DNA of 64,000 nucleotides. Source: Thalassolituus hydrocarboniclasticus (GTDB taxonomy: Bacteria > Pseudomonadota > Gammaproteobacteria > Pseudomonadales > Oceanobacteraceae). Position 1 is the stretch's first letter; every line of letters starts with the position of its first letter. Below, in pieces: positions 53,939 through 64,000 of the stretch. The DNA lies in NCBI RefSeq assembly GCF_025345565.1, contig NZ_CP054475.1:2938006-3002005 (forward strand). Direction: 5' to 3'. Made by a program: the position numbers and the translations under genes. The notes under the pieces are model-generated. The model worked only from the letters and a program-made list of their open reading frames with translations, had not been told where the DNA came from and did not search any database.

Positions 53939-56326
53939 TTATTCATTTTCCATAAAAGCACTGGCAGTTTTTTTATCCAGCGTACGCGCCTGAGCTTCGC
54001 CATCGAAACGGATTTTAATATAGCGCTCATCTTCCGCCAGTACGACCCCTGCCCCGAGTGTGTCATGGCGGATACGGCGCTGTTCTTCTGCGGCCGAATA
54101 TTTGCGCTCGATAATATAATCCGCCGGCGCTTTGGGATAACCCGGTGCCGCCCGCCGTGCTGTACGCTCTGCCGAAGCAGGGGCAGAAGTATCCAGAGTA
54201 AAGTTCAGATGAATATCCAGCTGACGGCAATAATCCTGCAACCAGGATGCCGGGCTGCCATGGGGTATTTTTAACGCAACAGAATCCGATTTCGCTTCGA
54301 TAGCGCGTGCAATATCAACGCTGCGTTCAACCATTAATTCCTGCTGAAAGCGGCTGCTCCAGTCGCGGGCGGAAGTTTGCCCGCCGCCGCGTTTCTGATC
54401 TTTAAACGGATCTGGCGCAATTAAATGCAGTTGCTGCTTGGCGCGGGTCATCGCCACATAGAGCAAACGCCGTTCGCTTTCTTCGCTGGCCGGGGTAGTG
54501 AATTCACCTTCGGGGGTATAAGGATAATAATGGGCATTTAAACCGGGAATAATCACCACCGGCCATTCCAGACCTTTGCTCTTATGTATCGAGGTTAAAT
54601 GCACACCGCCTTTTTTCTCGCGGCTTTGCTGCAGACGCTGCGCTTTTAATTGCTGCAGATAGTCCAGCGCGTTGCGGCTGTTCTGTTCCGACTCACGCAT
54701 AAAATGCACAAAGGCTTTAATGGTTTGCAGCCGGTCTTCAATCTGCTGCGCCGAAAATGCGCTGTCGGCAATACCATCTTCCAGACCCGACTGATCAATA
54801 TACTGCTGTAATAACCGGTGCGCCGGCATCGCCACATGCTCAGCACTGGCCAGCACTTCAGCCCGGGCATCCAGCTGCTGGCGCTGCCATTTACTCATAT
54901 CGTCCGGCACCGCCGCCTGCAATGCCTCGCCAAAATCGGCATCGGCCTGCGCCATGGTGCGGGCAATCTGTTCCAGTGTTGAGCGTTTAATCTTCGGGTA
55001 TGGCGTAGTCAGTAACTGCAGCCAGGCATCGGTACGCTGCTCGGTATTACGCGCAGCAAAACGCCCGGCCGAGATTTCCAGTAAGATCCAGAAAATCTGC
55101 AACTCCCAGCGATCCAGTACCGACTGCGAATTATGCAGCTGATACGGAATGCCGGCCTGCAAAAGCCCCAGCTCAATCGGCGCGCATAGCGCCCATAAGC
55201 GGTTAATAACGGCGATGTTTTCCAGCGGCTGCTTTTCTGCCTCGCTTTTAATCAGGGTTAAAATCAGCGCCGGTTCATAACGGGCAAAATGCAGTTTGGC
55301 TTTGGTCTGTGGTGTGGACGGATGCGACAGGCACAGCACCGGCTCACGCTCTTTATTATGGGTAATCAGATGATTGGCCAGCAGCGATAACGCATGACCA
55401 TAGCGAAAGGTGTGCGGTAATTGGTAAGTGCTGACCTGCTGCATCTGCTGATCAAACTTCTGCACAATAAATTCCGGCTTTGATCCACGGAATTCATAAA
55501 TCGTCTGATCCGGATCACCGATTACCATCACCGAACCGCGACCACCGTACAGCACTTCCAGCAGGTGCTGCTGAATGGCATTAATATCCTGATATTCATC
55601 CACCAGAATCCACTGCATATGGCCGCCAAACTGTGCGGCGATTTCCGGCTGATAAATAAAGGCCATCACCGGATCGTACAGCATATCGGCATAACTGATG
55701 CGCCGTTGCTGACGGCGCCAGTCTTCAAACAGATCAAACAGGTCGATAAAGATTTTGCAGCTGTCGGGCAGTTCCAGCGCTTCAAACACCTCAGCCGGCG
55801 GCTGCAGGCCAGACTTCACCAGATCAATAAAGGCCAGTGCCGGTTCGACCCATTTTTTCCGCTGTGACAGAATTTCCTGACGGGTATCGTCATCCGCCAG
55901 CTGCTGCAGTAAACGCCAGACAATGGGCTCCATTTCGCCATCGGATAACGGCTTGCCCTGAAACGGCGGCAAGACACCCTGAGCAATTAAGCGCTGATAA
56001 ATACGCAAGCCCAGCGAGTGAAAGGTACGTACCTCGGGCAACGCCTGACGAGGCAACAAGCGGCTTAACTTGGCCTCAAAATCCTCCCGTGCGGCGCGGT
56101 TGTACATCAGCACCAGTAATCGCCGCGGGCTTACCCCCTCACTCAGACGGGCAGCAATAAAGTGCGTCAGCGTGGTGGTTTTACCGGCACCCGCCACCGC
56201 CACCACTTTGGCATGACCCTGCTGATGCGCAATCACCTGTGCCTGCTGCGGTGTCAGCTGGGTTCGGCCGGACTGACCGTCGGGCGTATACACGGAGGAT
56301 GTTGGAGTATGGGTCAAAGCGGGCAC
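53939..56326 (-). CDS. UvrD/Rep-family superfamily 1 DNA helicase
   Basis: 795 residues from a GTG start at 56326 with a GAGG just before it. Helicase motifs: Q motif LTPQQAQVIAHQQGHAKVVA, Walker A AGAGKTTTL, motif II ILVDEYQDIN, motif III VIGDPDQTIYEFRGS, motif V GVHLTSIHKSKGLEWPVVI and VI LLYVAMTRAKQQLHLI. The C-terminal 130 residues contain a beta-rich tail (GAGVVLAEDERYIKIRF), like PcrA/UvrD-type C-tails. It is shorter than RecB or AddA. The specific repair role is not determinable. Confidence 0.9.
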   Translation of the reverse strand: MPALTHTPTSSVYTPDGQSGRTQLTPQQAQVIAHQQGHAKVVAVAGAGKTTTLTHFIAARLSEGVSPRRLLVLMYNRAAREDFEAKLSRLLPRQALPEVRTFHSLGLRIYQRLIAQGVLPPFQGKPLSDGEMEPIVWRLLQQLADDDTRQEILSQRKKWVEPALAFIDLVKSGLQPPAEVFEALELPDSCKIFIDLFDLFEDWRRQQRRISYADMLYDPVMAFIYQPEIAAQFGGHMQWILVDEYQDINAIQQHLLEVLYGGRGSVMVIGDPDQTIYEFRGSKPEFIVQKFDQQMQQVSTYQLPHTFRYGHALSLLANHLITHNKEREPVLCLSHPSTPQTKAKLHFARYEPALILTLIKSEAEKQPLENIAVINRLWALCAPIELGLLQAGIPYQLHNSQSVLDRWELQIFWILLEISAGRFAARNTEQRTDAWLQLLTTPYPKIKRSTLEQIARTMAQADADFGEALQAAVPDDMSKWQRQQLDARAEVLASAEHVAMPAHRLLQQYIDQSGLEDGIADSAFSAQQIEDRLQTIKAFVHFMRESEQNSRNALDYLQQLKAQRLQQSREKKGGVHLTSIHKSKGLEWPVVIIPGLNAHYYPYTPEGEFTTPASEESERRLLYVAMTRAKQQLHLIAPDPFKDQKRGGGQTSARDWSSRFQQELMVERSVDIARAIEAKSDSVALKIPHGSPASWLQDYCRQLDIHLNFTLDTSAPASAERTARRAAPGYPKAPADYIIERKYSAAEEQRRIRHDTLGAGVVLAEDERYIKIRFDGEAQARTLDKKTASAFMENE

Positions 56327-56888
56327 GGGCCTCTGGAGTTCAGTGACTGAATTCTAACAGATTGATGCTGACAGTGCCGTTCCGGGGAATAGCCCTTAAA
56401 CCATCATGCAACACCCGATATGATAACAAACACCACACGGCATGAGCTGGCCATGCCCGCAGGACAAGGGAAGCGGCTTTCAGCCGCGATAACAGCGCAA
56501 CGCCACCACCGTCATTACAGGAAGGAACTACAAACCAGATTCTGGTCGTTATTTGCCACTTGTAACCCTTTCTATCAATTATTGAACACGGCCCCGAACT
56601 TCAGTACTCTCAAGTCACAGCAGGGATGCCGCCAGACCGTTAATACAACAGTGTCAGAACGACCGACAATAACTCCCCTCCCCGCTTAGCACTCCGGATA
56701 TAACACCACGCGACTCCTGCCCTGCGTATATAAGGACGGGCGGCAGCGTGTCTGAAAAAACAACACGATGAAGAAGCTGACCGGTCTATAACAAATAACC
56801 GAAACTTATGAAGCACAAAGCTTTTGGCCTGAAGCTTTACAAGACAGCCGTACTCTTACACCCGAAAGCACCTGAGGAATACTGGTAA
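56327..56888. other. Intergenic region upstream of the 56889 lipoprotein
   Basis: About 560 bp without a supportable gene. Only a small hairpin (CGGCATG with CATGCCCG, about 56438-56460) stands out. A GAGGA ribosome-binding element precedes the next ATG. Confidence 0.5.
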
Positions 56889-57350
56889 ATGAAGAAAATG
56901 ATTCTCCTGTTGGCATTGACGCTCAGCGGATGTTCGTTCGGATATAACAGTTATGTCAGCGCAACAATGATAACAAACGACACATATCCACCATCAACGA
57001 ACAACACAGAAGTCATATTCGAGGATAAACCCATTCATCGCGAGTACGATCAGATCGCATACCTTGAGGCAATCGGCCATGAGTCCTCACGTCTGCCAGA
57101 GTTGCTGTCATTACTGAAAGACAAAGCAAAATCCATAGGAGCTGACGCTGTTATTTTTATAAAAAAGAGACGCCAAACCAGATCTTCTGGTGACCTGATC
57201 ATTGATACCATGAGCTTGGCCGCCGGAGAGAGGATTGATAACGATGAGTACGAAGCTCCGGTATTAACCGGTATCGCTATCAGATATAAAAACGAACCGG
57301 AAACGGTCAACAACGCTATTCGTTCAGGAGCAGGCACAGGTAGCCAATGA
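56889..57350 (+). CDS. Small predicted lipoprotein
   Basis: 153 residues with a lipobox (LLLALTLSGC). The mature part starts SFGYNSYVSATMITND and includes LLSLLKDKAKSIGADAVIFIKKRRQ, a pattern seen in small envelope proteins of the DUF4156/YbjQ-like type in which a 'GADAV' strand is conserved. The function is unknown. Two further small genes lie downstream on the same strand. Confidence 0.7.
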   Translation: MKKMILLLALTLSGCSFGYNSYVSATMITNDTYPPSTNNTEVIFEDKPIHREYDQIAYLEAIGHESSRLPELLSLLKDKAKSIGADAVIFIKKRRQTRSSGDLIIDTMSLAAGERIDNDEYEAPVLTGIAIRYKNEPETVNNAIRSGAGTGSQ

Positions 57351-57422
57351 AAAAGACCAGCGATATAGAAAGACGATGAGTGTGATCACTTCGAAAACAA
57401 TAAAATAGCGACTGGAGTATCA

Positions 57423-57662
57423 GTGGCAGTCATTATCCTCTTTCTTGCGCACCCTTTTCTGGCAGCCGGGCTCAGGTTTGAGATAAATAACCGCTGGATA
57501 AGCCGGGCCTATGAGAACACCGCACAACCCATTATTGATAGCATTCCAGACAATGGATTTTATAAGCACAACTACACTGGCTATCTGGTGTGGCTATGCG
57601 GGCAATATTCTGAAAAATGCACCGTTACCCCAGCCCCTGACATGCACCTCAATATTGACTGA
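57423..57662 (+). CDS. Small hypothetical protein
   Basis: 79 residues from a GTG at 57423 preceded by GGAG at 5 nt. An N-terminal hydrophobic segment (VIILFLAHPFLAAGL) could be a signal or anchor. The rest holds two cysteines (WLCGQYSEKC). No family recognised. Codon use looks ordinary, but the short length keeps confidence low. Confidence 0.4.
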   Translation: MAVIILFLAHPFLAAGLRFEINNRWISRAYENTAQPIIDSIPDNGFYKHNYTGYLVWLCGQYSEKCTVTPAPDMHLNID

Positions 57663-57806
57663 GAACTTACCGCGATTCACTATAAGCGCTTAAGCTGACG
57701 ATTGGCATCCAATGAGACTTTCGACAGAAGATTGCAGAGTGATCAAGGCTGCCGGATAAGCAGCCTGAATTTTTAAGAAATAAACACCATAAAACACGGA
57801 GTGAAA

Positions 57807-58265
57807 ATGAAATTACCTTATCTGATACTGTTGTTTTCTCTTACAGTCCCATCCCTGGTTTCAGCTGATCCGGCCTCTGAAAAGGAAGCCACAAAGCTAC
57901 TGGACTCCATGAAAATGGACAGCATGCTTGAACAATCAATGTCCCAGATGCTTAATCTTCAGATTCAGCAGAACCCTGCTCTCGGGCCGTACAAAGCGGT
58001 TATGCTGGAATTCCTCGGAAAACATATGAGCTATGAGAGTCTGAAAGACGATCTGGTAAAAATGTATGCAGAAGCCTTTACTGCTGCTGAGCTGATAAAA
58101 ATCAATGAATTCTACTCTACCGATGTGGGTCAGAAGGCAATTGAAAAAATGCCGGAACTGATGACCAAGGGTGGAATGATCGGTGCTTCCCGGGTTCAGG
58201 AAAACCTTGGCGAGCTGCAGGATATGATTAAAGCTGAGGCCGAGCGACTGCAAGCACAGAAGTAA
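57807..58265 (+). CDS. DUF2059-family secreted protein
   Basis: 152 residues from the ATG at 57807, which has GGAG 5 nt upstream; a GTG at 57801 is the alternative. A signal peptide (LPYLILLFSLTVPSLVSA) precedes a helical domain with MLEFLGKHMSYESLKDDLVKMYAEAFTAAELIKINEFY, the DUF2059 core. Members are periplasmic proteins of unknown role. It ends before a bidirectional terminator shared with rhlE. Confidence 0.85.
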   Translation: MKLPYLILLFSLTVPSLVSADPASEKEATKLLDSMKMDSMLEQSMSQMLNLQIQQNPALGPYKAVMLEFLGKHMSYESLKDDLVKMYAEAFTAAELIKINEFYSTDVGQKAIEKMPELMTKGGMIGASRVQENLGELQDMIKAEAERLQAQK

Positions 58266-58385
58266 GCATGCAGGCTGTTACTCCCATAAAGCATTCTGAA
58301 CCGGAAGGATTGCAGACAACCCGCCAACGGATCTGATCCGTTAAGTCTTAATAAGAAACGGGGAATTTTGTCTCAATTCCGGAAT

Positions 58386-58417
58386 AAAAAAACGGGCCTC
58401 ATCTGAGGCCCGTTTTT
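58386..58417. terminator. Bidirectional terminator between DUF2059 gene and rhlE
   Basis: AAACGGGCCTC and GAGGCCCGTTT pair over ATCT with A- and T-runs on both sides. It lies between two convergent genes. Confidence 0.9.
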
Positions 58418-58458
58418 GTTTCAGGCGGCGTTAACAGCAGCCGCTGTTGGCACAGGTT

Positions 58459-59913
58459 TTATCCCTGTGCCGGGCGGCGTGAGCGGCGCGGTGCGTTGCC
58501 TGCCGGACGGCTGTTACCGCCATTGCTATTGCCAGTGTTATTACCGCTGCTGCCGGATGAACGGCGCTGTTCACCCTGCTTTTGCTCACCCTGTTTCTGA
58601 GCTGAGCCAGAACGACCAGAACCGGAACGGCTGGCGTTGCCGCCATTTCCATTTGAACGACCGCTACCGGCCGGACGCGGAGCGCGTGGCTCGCGGTCAA
58701 AGGTGTCTTTAAAGCCTTTCGGCTGTTTGGCTTTTTTCGGTTTACGCGGGGCTTTCGGGCGCGATACCGGCAGTGGGGTATTGGGTTCAAAACCTTCCTG
58801 CACACGGCGTTCAATGCTTTTGCCGATTAAGCCTTCAATACCTTCGAGGTCTTCCAGTTCTTCAGCACACACCAGGGCAATAGCTTCACCACTGGCACCG
58901 GCACGTCCGGTACGGCCAATACGGTGTACGTAGTCGGCGGCAACGTTAGGCAACTCGAAGTTAATAACGTGCGGTAATTGTTCGATATCCAGACCACGGG
59001 CGGCAATATCGGTCGCCACTAATACGGCAATATCACCGCTTTTAAATTCGGCCAGTGCACGGGTACGGGCACCCTGACTTTTATTGCCGTGAATGGCAGC
59101 GGCAGTAATACCACGATCCTGCAGGTGCGTGGTTAAACGGTTAGCGCCGTGTTTGGTGCGGGTAAATACCAGTACCTGTTTCCAGCCGTGTTGTTTCAGC
59201 AGGTGGCTGAGCACTTCCGGTTTGCGTTTTTTATCGACCGGAATCAGCCACTGCTCAACGGTGTGGGCGGTGCTGTTACGCGGGCTGACGTCAATTTCTA
59301 CCGGATCGTTTACCAGGCCTTTGGCCAGGGTGCGGATCTCGTTAGAGAAGGTGGCCGAGAACATCAGGTTCTGGCGGTTTTTCGGCAGCAGCGCGAGGAT
59401 TTTTTTGATGTCGTGAATAAAGCCCATATCGAGCATACGGTCGGCTTCGTCCAGCACCAGAAATTCTACTTCGTCAAAACGAATGGCTTTCTGCTGATAA
59501 AGGTCGAGTAAACGACCCGGACAAGCCACCAGCACGTCCACGCCACGGCGCAGGGCAATCATTTGCGGATTAATACTGACCCCGCCGAATACAACGGCAG
59601 AGCGGATATTCAGGTATTTGCTGTAATCAGCAACGTTTTCACCTACCTGAGCAGCCAGCTCACGGGTGGGTGTTAATACCAGCGCGCGGCAGCGGTTGGC
59701 GCCGGCGCGTTCGCCCTGCTGCAGTTTGTGCAGCATTGGCAGGGTAAAACCGGCGGTTTTACCCGTGCCGGTCTGGGCGGCGGCCATTACATCGCGGCCA
59801 GCCAGTACGGCAGGAATAGCCTGGGCCTGTACCGGAGATGGCGTGGTGTAACCCTGATCAGCAACAGCTTTCAGGATGGCATCGGCTAAGCCGAGTTCGG
59901 AAAATTGGGTCAT
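58459..59913 (-). CDS. rhlE: DEAD-box RNA helicase, RhlE-type
   Basis: 484 residues from the ATG at 59913 ([29 protein letters not shown]), where RhlE homology begins. All DEAD-box motifs are present: [47 protein letters not shown] and [10 protein letters not shown]. The C-terminal 110 residues are basic and low-complexity, rich in Gly, Asn, Ser, Arg and Gln, a likely RNA-binding tail. Members remodel ribosomal or mRNA structures. Monocistronic, with its own terminator at 58386. Confidence 0.93.
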   Translation of the reverse strand: MTQFSELGLADAILKAVADQGYTTPSPVQAQAIPAVLAGRDVMAAAQTGTGKTAGFTLPMLHKLQQGERAGANRCRALVLTPTRELAAQVGENVADYSKYLNIRSAVVFGGVSINPQMIALRRGVDVLVACPGRLLDLYQQKAIRFDEVEFLVLDEADRMLDMGFIHDIKKILALLPKNRQNLMFSATFSNEIRTLAKGLVNDPVEIDVSPRNSTAHTVEQWLIPVDKKRKPEVLSHLLKQHGWKQVLVFTRTKHGANRLTTHLQDRGITAAAIHGNKSQGARTRALAEFKSGDIAVLVATDIAARGLDIEQLPHVINFELPNVAADYVHRIGRTGRAGASGEAIALVCAEELEDLEGIEGLIGKSIERRVQEGFEPNTPLPVSRPKAPRKPKKAKQPKGFKDTFDREPRAPRPAGSGRSNGNGGNASRSGSGRSGSAQKQGEQKQGEQRRSSGSSGNNTGNSNGGNSRPAGNAPRRSRRPAQG

Positions 59914-60118
59914 GAGTGCGTGATCTGCTCTGAGAGCTGACATTGCAAGGAGAAATGGCGCGGTGTCAGCAGCCGCGTCCATCCGGGCGGTCGCCCGGCA
60001 AGGCAGGTAACAGGTGCATATCCTGCCTTTGAGAGGGGGCGGACTGTACTGGAATTAACAGAGTGAGTCCAGAACAGCCCCGTATAGAAATGTAGCGCTG
60101 CGTAATATCCGCCGTCTG

Positions 60119-62008
60119 TCAGTCATGGTTATCCGCCGCGACAGCGCTATGGAAATTCCGTAACGGGCGGAACACAAAAAACAGCAGAATCAGAGGCATC
60201 GATAACAACCAGACGGCGGCGATGATTAAGACCGACCACCATATTTCGCGACTGCTGGCGGCAAACAAGCGTTCTTCTGAAATAACAAAAGCAAGATGTT
60301 CACGCGGACTTTGAAAATGGTCAAAAGAGGAAGCGAAAATATAGTGTTCGCGGCCATTAATATGGGTTTTTTCCAGCCGGTTCTGCGACGTACTGTTATG
60401 CGCCATGGTAATCAGCTGCTCATAAGGGACAACAGCGGGCATAATTTTGCGCTCATTTTCGTCAGCCGCCAGCCATTTCTCCTGTAAAAACGCCCGTGCC
60501 TCAGGTGTGATTGAGGCGAGCACCTGATCCAGTATCGCGGCCAGAGGGGCAAGTTCGTCCTGTAATAACAGTTTCAGTCCCTGCGGTAAAAGCCCGGTAC
60601 CGGTAACCTGCTTACTGAAACGCAGATCGCCGATAAAATACTGATCAGCGGTATTACGCAGAATCAGTTCCATATCCAGCGCGGCATCTGCCCTGCCCTG
60701 TTTTACCGCTTCCAGTGCTTCCCGCGTGTTGGTAGTACTCAGCAGGGTTATCTGCGGATAATTACTGCGGATTACCTGGGCGACGCTCCAGCCGGCAGGA
60801 ATGGCCAGTATTTTGCCGTTTAACTGTTGCAGGTCCTGAATTGCCGCATCCTGTGCACGCTGGGCCAGAGCATAGGGTAATTGCAGAAATGCCTGGGTCA
60901 TAACACCGGGCAACGCTTGACGGCTTAATACCGGTTGCAGAATATCCAGCTCTTTGCGACGGAATAACTCCATTAATTCAGGCCAGGCATAACCGTTTAC
61001 AAACTCAATATTCAGGCCGGTCATTTGCGCAATAAGACGTAATAAATCAATGCTGTAACCGCGCGGCTCAGCTGATACAGCAAAATCAATCGGCGGCCAG
61101 TCGGTTTCATTGGAAATCCGTAAACGGCCAAGACTTTTTATGTAGTTTTCCTGTGCTTCACTGAGTGCAAAAGGCCCGGTGTCCGGTAAGCGGTCTTCAT
61201 TCCATACACTGGAATTACTGGCAATAATTTCACCGCTTTGCTGATAAAGATAAATTTCTCCATCCAGGCTCAGAGGCTGACTGCGCAGATGAGCGGCGAG
61301 TGTCGAAAAAGCAATATCAACAGCCAGTACCGCTTTTCCTCCGGCTACACGTATGCTGTAGCTTTGCCCCGGCGCCTGCAGGTGCTGAAATAAATAAGGC
61401 TGTGTTTTGTGGACTGTGCCACTTTGCGCACTGGTGAACCACAGCCGCTGACTGGCGTTGTAATCGCTGATTTCTTCCCGGGCAAAGGTCTGTTGCATCT
61501 GCCCGTCATAAAACTCAAAACGGCGGCGCCGCTGATCTCCCTTACCTCTAACGCTGATCACCACCCAGCGGTCGGCCGGAGCGGCTTTCAGATGACGGCG
61601 TACAGCCTCGCTGCTGTTAAGGTTCACCAGCTCAAATACATCGCCATTGTTAAAACCGATATATACGGCATACATCACCGGATTATTGCGCATCACTTCA
61701 GCAAATAATGGCAAGGTCGCCGGATTTACCCAGTCCCCTGCCACCAACTGGGGATACTGGGCCAGCACGCGGGCAGTCTGAGCCGCATTGTTATCGAGGT
61801 TTTTGAGGTAATCGCGGGTAGCGCTTGCGGTCTGCTGGTAGCGCGCCATGGCCGAATCAAGCGCCATGGCGCGGCTGAAATAATAATGCAGGCCCAGAGC
61901 AACGGCAGCAGTGACCAGTGTGACCAGTATCACCGCCACCACAAGGCGGAACTGCAGTGACGCTTCCGTCTCTGGCAAAGGGGTATCCGTTTTATCCTGC
62001 TGCGTCAT
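60119..62008 (-). CDS. Periplasmic dCache plus SBP_bac_3 sensor lacking an output domain
   Basis: 629 residues. Helix 1 (VVAVILVTLVTAAVALGL) is followed by a dCache-like region (about 50-275), an SBP_bac_3 domain (about 295-510, SNETDWPPIDF and GYSIDLLRLIAQMTGLNIEFVNGY), then further sequence and a final helix (WWSVLIIAAVWLLSMPLILLFFVF), ending 17 residues later. Related proteins usually continue into HAMP plus kinase, GGDEF or cyclase. None is seen here, nor in the downstream DNA in any frame. A strong SD (GGGAGG) precedes the ATG. Confidence 0.8.
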   Translation of the reverse strand: MTQQDKTDTPLPETEASLQFRLVVAVILVTLVTAAVALGLHYYFSRAMALDSAMARYQQTASATRDYLKNLDNNAAQTARVLAQYPQLVAGDWVNPATLPLFAEVMRNNPVMYAVYIGFNNGDVFELVNLNSSEAVRRHLKAAPADRWVVISVRGKGDQRRRRFEFYDGQMQQTFAREEISDYNASQRLWFTSAQSGTVHKTQPYLFQHLQAPGQSYSIRVAGGKAVLAVDIAFSTLAAHLRSQPLSLDGEIYLYQQSGEIIASNSSVWNEDRLPDTGPFALSEAQENYIKSLGRLRISNETDWPPIDFAVSAEPRGYSIDLLRLIAQMTGLNIEFVNGYAWPELMELFRRKELDILQPVLSRQALPGVMTQAFLQLPYALAQRAQDAAIQDLQQLNGKILAIPAGWSVAQVIRSNYPQITLLSTTNTREALEAVKQGRADAALDMELILRNTADQYFIGDLRFSKQVTGTGLLPQGLKLLLQDELAPLAAILDQVLASITPEARAFLQEKWLAADENERKIMPAVVPYEQLITMAHNSTSQNRLEKTHINGREHYIFASSFDHFQSPREHLAFVISEERLFAASSREIWWSVLIIAAVWLLSMPLILLFFVFRPLRNFHSAVAADNHD

Positions 62009-62082
62009 CTGTGCCTCCCTGCGCTGCCGCTGAGCATCGGTTATGTGTTATTCAGCATAAACCAATCATACATTTCTGCCGC

Positions 62083-63912
62083 TCAGATCAGCTCGCTGTC
62101 GAGTTCCCGTGTCAGGACAGCCTTTACTTTCTCCCTTAACACCTCGGCGGCTTCACGTCCTTCAATGCCTTCGGCCAGTTTGATTTTTTTACCATCGGCC
62201 TCAACCGACAAAGAAAAATACTCGGTTTTAGCACCGTTCTGGTTCGTCGAAGACATGCCCATATCCAGAGTCAGCGGGCTGGCAGCACTCACTGCAGCGC
62301 TACGCTGATACAGGGCGACACCAAACAATCGCCGTACGATACGAACCCGGCCAGGCTCAATATCGGTTTCCAGCGCCCGCCCTAACCAGAATACGCCAAA
62401 CCAGGTAACCAGCAGGCCAACCAGTAAAAAGACAGGTCCCATCAGCCACAGCATCAGCTCTCCCTGCATCGCCATATACAGCAGAAAGACGCCAACCCCG
62501 TCAAACACCAGGCCAAACAGCAAAAGTCCCAGCGCCATACCGGTATGCCGTCCGGCAGCACTTTCCAGATGCATGCCACTGCCTGCGGCTGTCATGGCAA
62601 TCTGTGCAGCAGCGCTGGCACTTGCTTCTTCACGCTGCTGCTGATGCCAGGCTTCCTGCTCTTCTGCCGGCATCTGAAATGACGATGTCTGCTGACCCTT
62701 TTCTACCGGAATGCTCCAGCTGCGTTCAAACTCAACCTGCAAACGGTTGCTGTCGCGCATCGCCCGGCTGTTATCCACCCGCGGATTACGTGCCGCGGCA
62801 ACCGGCACACTGACAATACCCTCGCAATGCAGATTCCACTGAATACGCCCCCGGTAACCGGACGCTGAGCCACTGCCCGGTAAATCAGCCGGCACATCAA
62901 ACAGGGCATGCACATTACAGCCGCCGTTATTCGTCTCACAGTGCGCACGGCCTTTGCTCTGCCATATAACATCGTGATGGGTCTTACTCTCTTTGCCACT
63001 GCCGGTGCTGTAGATATGCACACAGGTTAACCGCACCTGTGGCGACCCGACCCACTCACCGCTGGCCAGATGAAAATATCCACCCACCTGTCCGCCGGCA
63101 TGTCCGGGTAAAGGATCCGGATAAAAAAGTGTCTGACCAATCTGCAGATAGCGCTTGCGCATACGCAGTGCGGCATAAATGGCACCACTTCCCACCAACG
63201 GGAAAATAAGCCCGAGCAAAACTTCCGGTTCACCATCCTGCAGAGCATCCACAATAACGAACAACAGCGGCGCAGATATCAGAACAAACAGACAGCCAAT
63301 AAACAGCAGAATTTTATAACTGCCCCGCTGATCACTGGGAATTCCGGCGCGCGCACTATCCAACTGCTCACTGCTATTACTGCTGCGGCCGCCCATAAAC
63401 ATAATGCCGCCGCCCACTGCCATAAATACCGCGCCGAAAATACCGCCAAACACCAGCAGTCCGGTACGCAGGGTACGGTCGAGATAGGCTTCCTGTGGCT
63501 CAGCAGGATTCACATAAGCCTTAACCTGATTGCGCTGCTGCTCCGATTTAAGACGCGAATAAAGCTCTTGCCAGAAATCCCCGATATTGTCCGAACCGCC
63601 GGTTAAAGCCACACGGTCGCTGTGATAAGTACGGCCATTAAACTGGTATTGATAGCGTGCATCGACACTCCAGGTCACGCTGTCATCACCATGATGCGTG
63701 CGTAAATCCAGACTGGTAATCGTCGCCGGAACCTGTGCCCAGTCGGCAGTTTCGTAATAACGCAGCAGATTACTGCCCATGGTAAAAGCCGCAACGGCAA
63801 AGCCCGCGGCAAAAAAGATAAAGCCGAACAGCATCATACCGACGCTTTTCCCGGATTTACTTTTCTCGGTGGATTCTCCGCCTTTACTGCGGATGTTCGA
63901 TGAAGTCGGCAT
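62083..63912 (-). CDS. DUF3592-domain membrane protein
   Basis: 609 residues. A membrane helix near residue 30 is followed by the DUF3592 pattern (WAQVPATITSLDLRTHHGDDS, YQYQFNGRTYHSDRV, VKAYVNPAEPQEAYLD) and several further helix pairs (around 150-170, 200-240, 460-500). A second, similar beta-rich stretch lies in the middle (YFHLASGEWVGSPQVRL). The function is unknown; DUF3592 proteins are common envelope components. Transcribed independently near the right end of the window. Confidence 0.78.
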   Translation of the reverse strand: MPTSSNIRSKGGESTEKSKSGKSVGMMLFGFIFFAAGFAVAAFTMGSNLLRYYETADWAQVPATITSLDLRTHHGDDSVTWSVDARYQYQFNGRTYHSDRVALTGGSDNIGDFWQELYSRLKSEQQRNQVKAYVNPAEPQEAYLDRTLRTGLLVFGGIFGAVFMAVGGGIMFMGGRSSNSSEQLDSARAGIPSDQRGSYKILLFIGCLFVLISAPLLFVIVDALQDGEPEVLLGLIFPLVGSGAIYAALRMRKRYLQIGQTLFYPDPLPGHAGGQVGGYFHLASGEWVGSPQVRLTCVHIYSTGSGKESKTHHDVIWQSKGRAHCETNNGGCNVHALFDVPADLPGSGSASGYRGRIQWNLHCEGIVSVPVAAARNPRVDNSRAMRDSNRLQVEFERSWSIPVEKGQQTSSFQMPAEEQEAWHQQQREEASASAAAQIAMTAAGSGMHLESAAGRHTGMALGLLLFGLVFDGVGVFLLYMAMQGELMLWLMGPVFLLVGLLVTWFGVFWLGRALETDIEPGRVRIVRRLFGVALYQRSAAVSAASPLTLDMGMSSTNQNGAKTEYFSLSVEADGKKIKLAEGIEGREAAEVLREKVKAVLTRELDSELI

Positions 63913-64000
63913 AGGTATTCCCTGACTCTATAATTAAATGCCCGGTATGATGAGACAGTCAGCAACAAGCTGCAACGCAGAATCTGCTTTTCTTATCATC

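Noticed and set aside
56420-56689. 89-codon open frame
   Set aside because: No ribosome-binding site and no homology; composition unlike a protein.

Overview
The window looks like chromosome of a marine-type gammaproteobacterium, probably an Oceanospirillales member (Thalassolituus/Oceanobacter-like). This placement is inferred from gene content and protein style: TruC, DsbC, the rpsP-rimM-trmD-rplS operon, PilU, the purL/mltF/tadA neighbourhood, LeuA of the long type and RhlE. Base composition is moderately GC-rich with AT-rich spacers. Most genes lie on the minus strand. I see no tRNA, rRNA or CRISPR array.

Layout. 1-600 is the 3' part of truC. 608-1591 has no gene but holds five exact DnaA-box matches, all in one orientation. 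1592-4639 carries dsbC and then the ribosomal operon rpsP-rimM-trmD-rplS (minus). 4832-17673 is the standout: a tightly packed seven-gene minus-strand operon. In transcription order it encodes an RND/MMPL exporter, a UbiA-family prenyltransferase, a class I HMG-CoA reductase fused to an APH-like kinase, a PEP-synthase/rifampin-phosphotransferase-like dikinase, a YghO-like GNAT protein, an OleC-like AMP-forming ligase, and a fusion of a CDP-alcohol phosphatidyltransferase with a CDP-archaeol-synthase (CarS)-like domain. Five consecutive junctions overlap by 4 nt or are 1 nt apart. The parts resemble isoprenoid phospholipid building blocks (mevalonate formation, prenyl transfer, CDP activation, head-group transfer, export), but no known pathway uses this set. 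It is my best candidate for an undescribed system.

18123-20665 is an EmrAB-type efflux pair. 20980-23322 holds an outer-membrane-like protein, a SHOCT protein and a lipoprotein. 23829-26629 has pilU, a glutaredoxin-like protein and a lipoprotein. 26900-32756 is an accessory island: a 1525-residue nuclease-STAND (Avs/NLR-like) antiphage-type gene, an IS3 orfA stub, a parD antitoxin with a decayed parE, and a run of palindromes.

32757-40728 holds purL, mltF, a lipoprotein hydrolase, tadA and a thioesterase. 40773-43582 is kefC-kefF with a SUI1/YciH gene. 43679-46107 is a YhhN lysoplasmalogenase plus a fatty-acid-hydroxylase-family gene, divergent from a LysR regulator, with a perfect T-N11-A inverted repeat between them. 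46138-49239 has a sensor histidine kinase, a BASS transporter and an Lrp-type regulator. leuA, a cyclophilin-like protein, slyD, a DUF4124 metallopeptidase-like protein and a UvrD-like helicase follow. The right end carries small secreted proteins, rhlE, a periplasmic sensor lacking an output domain, and a DUF3592 membrane protein.
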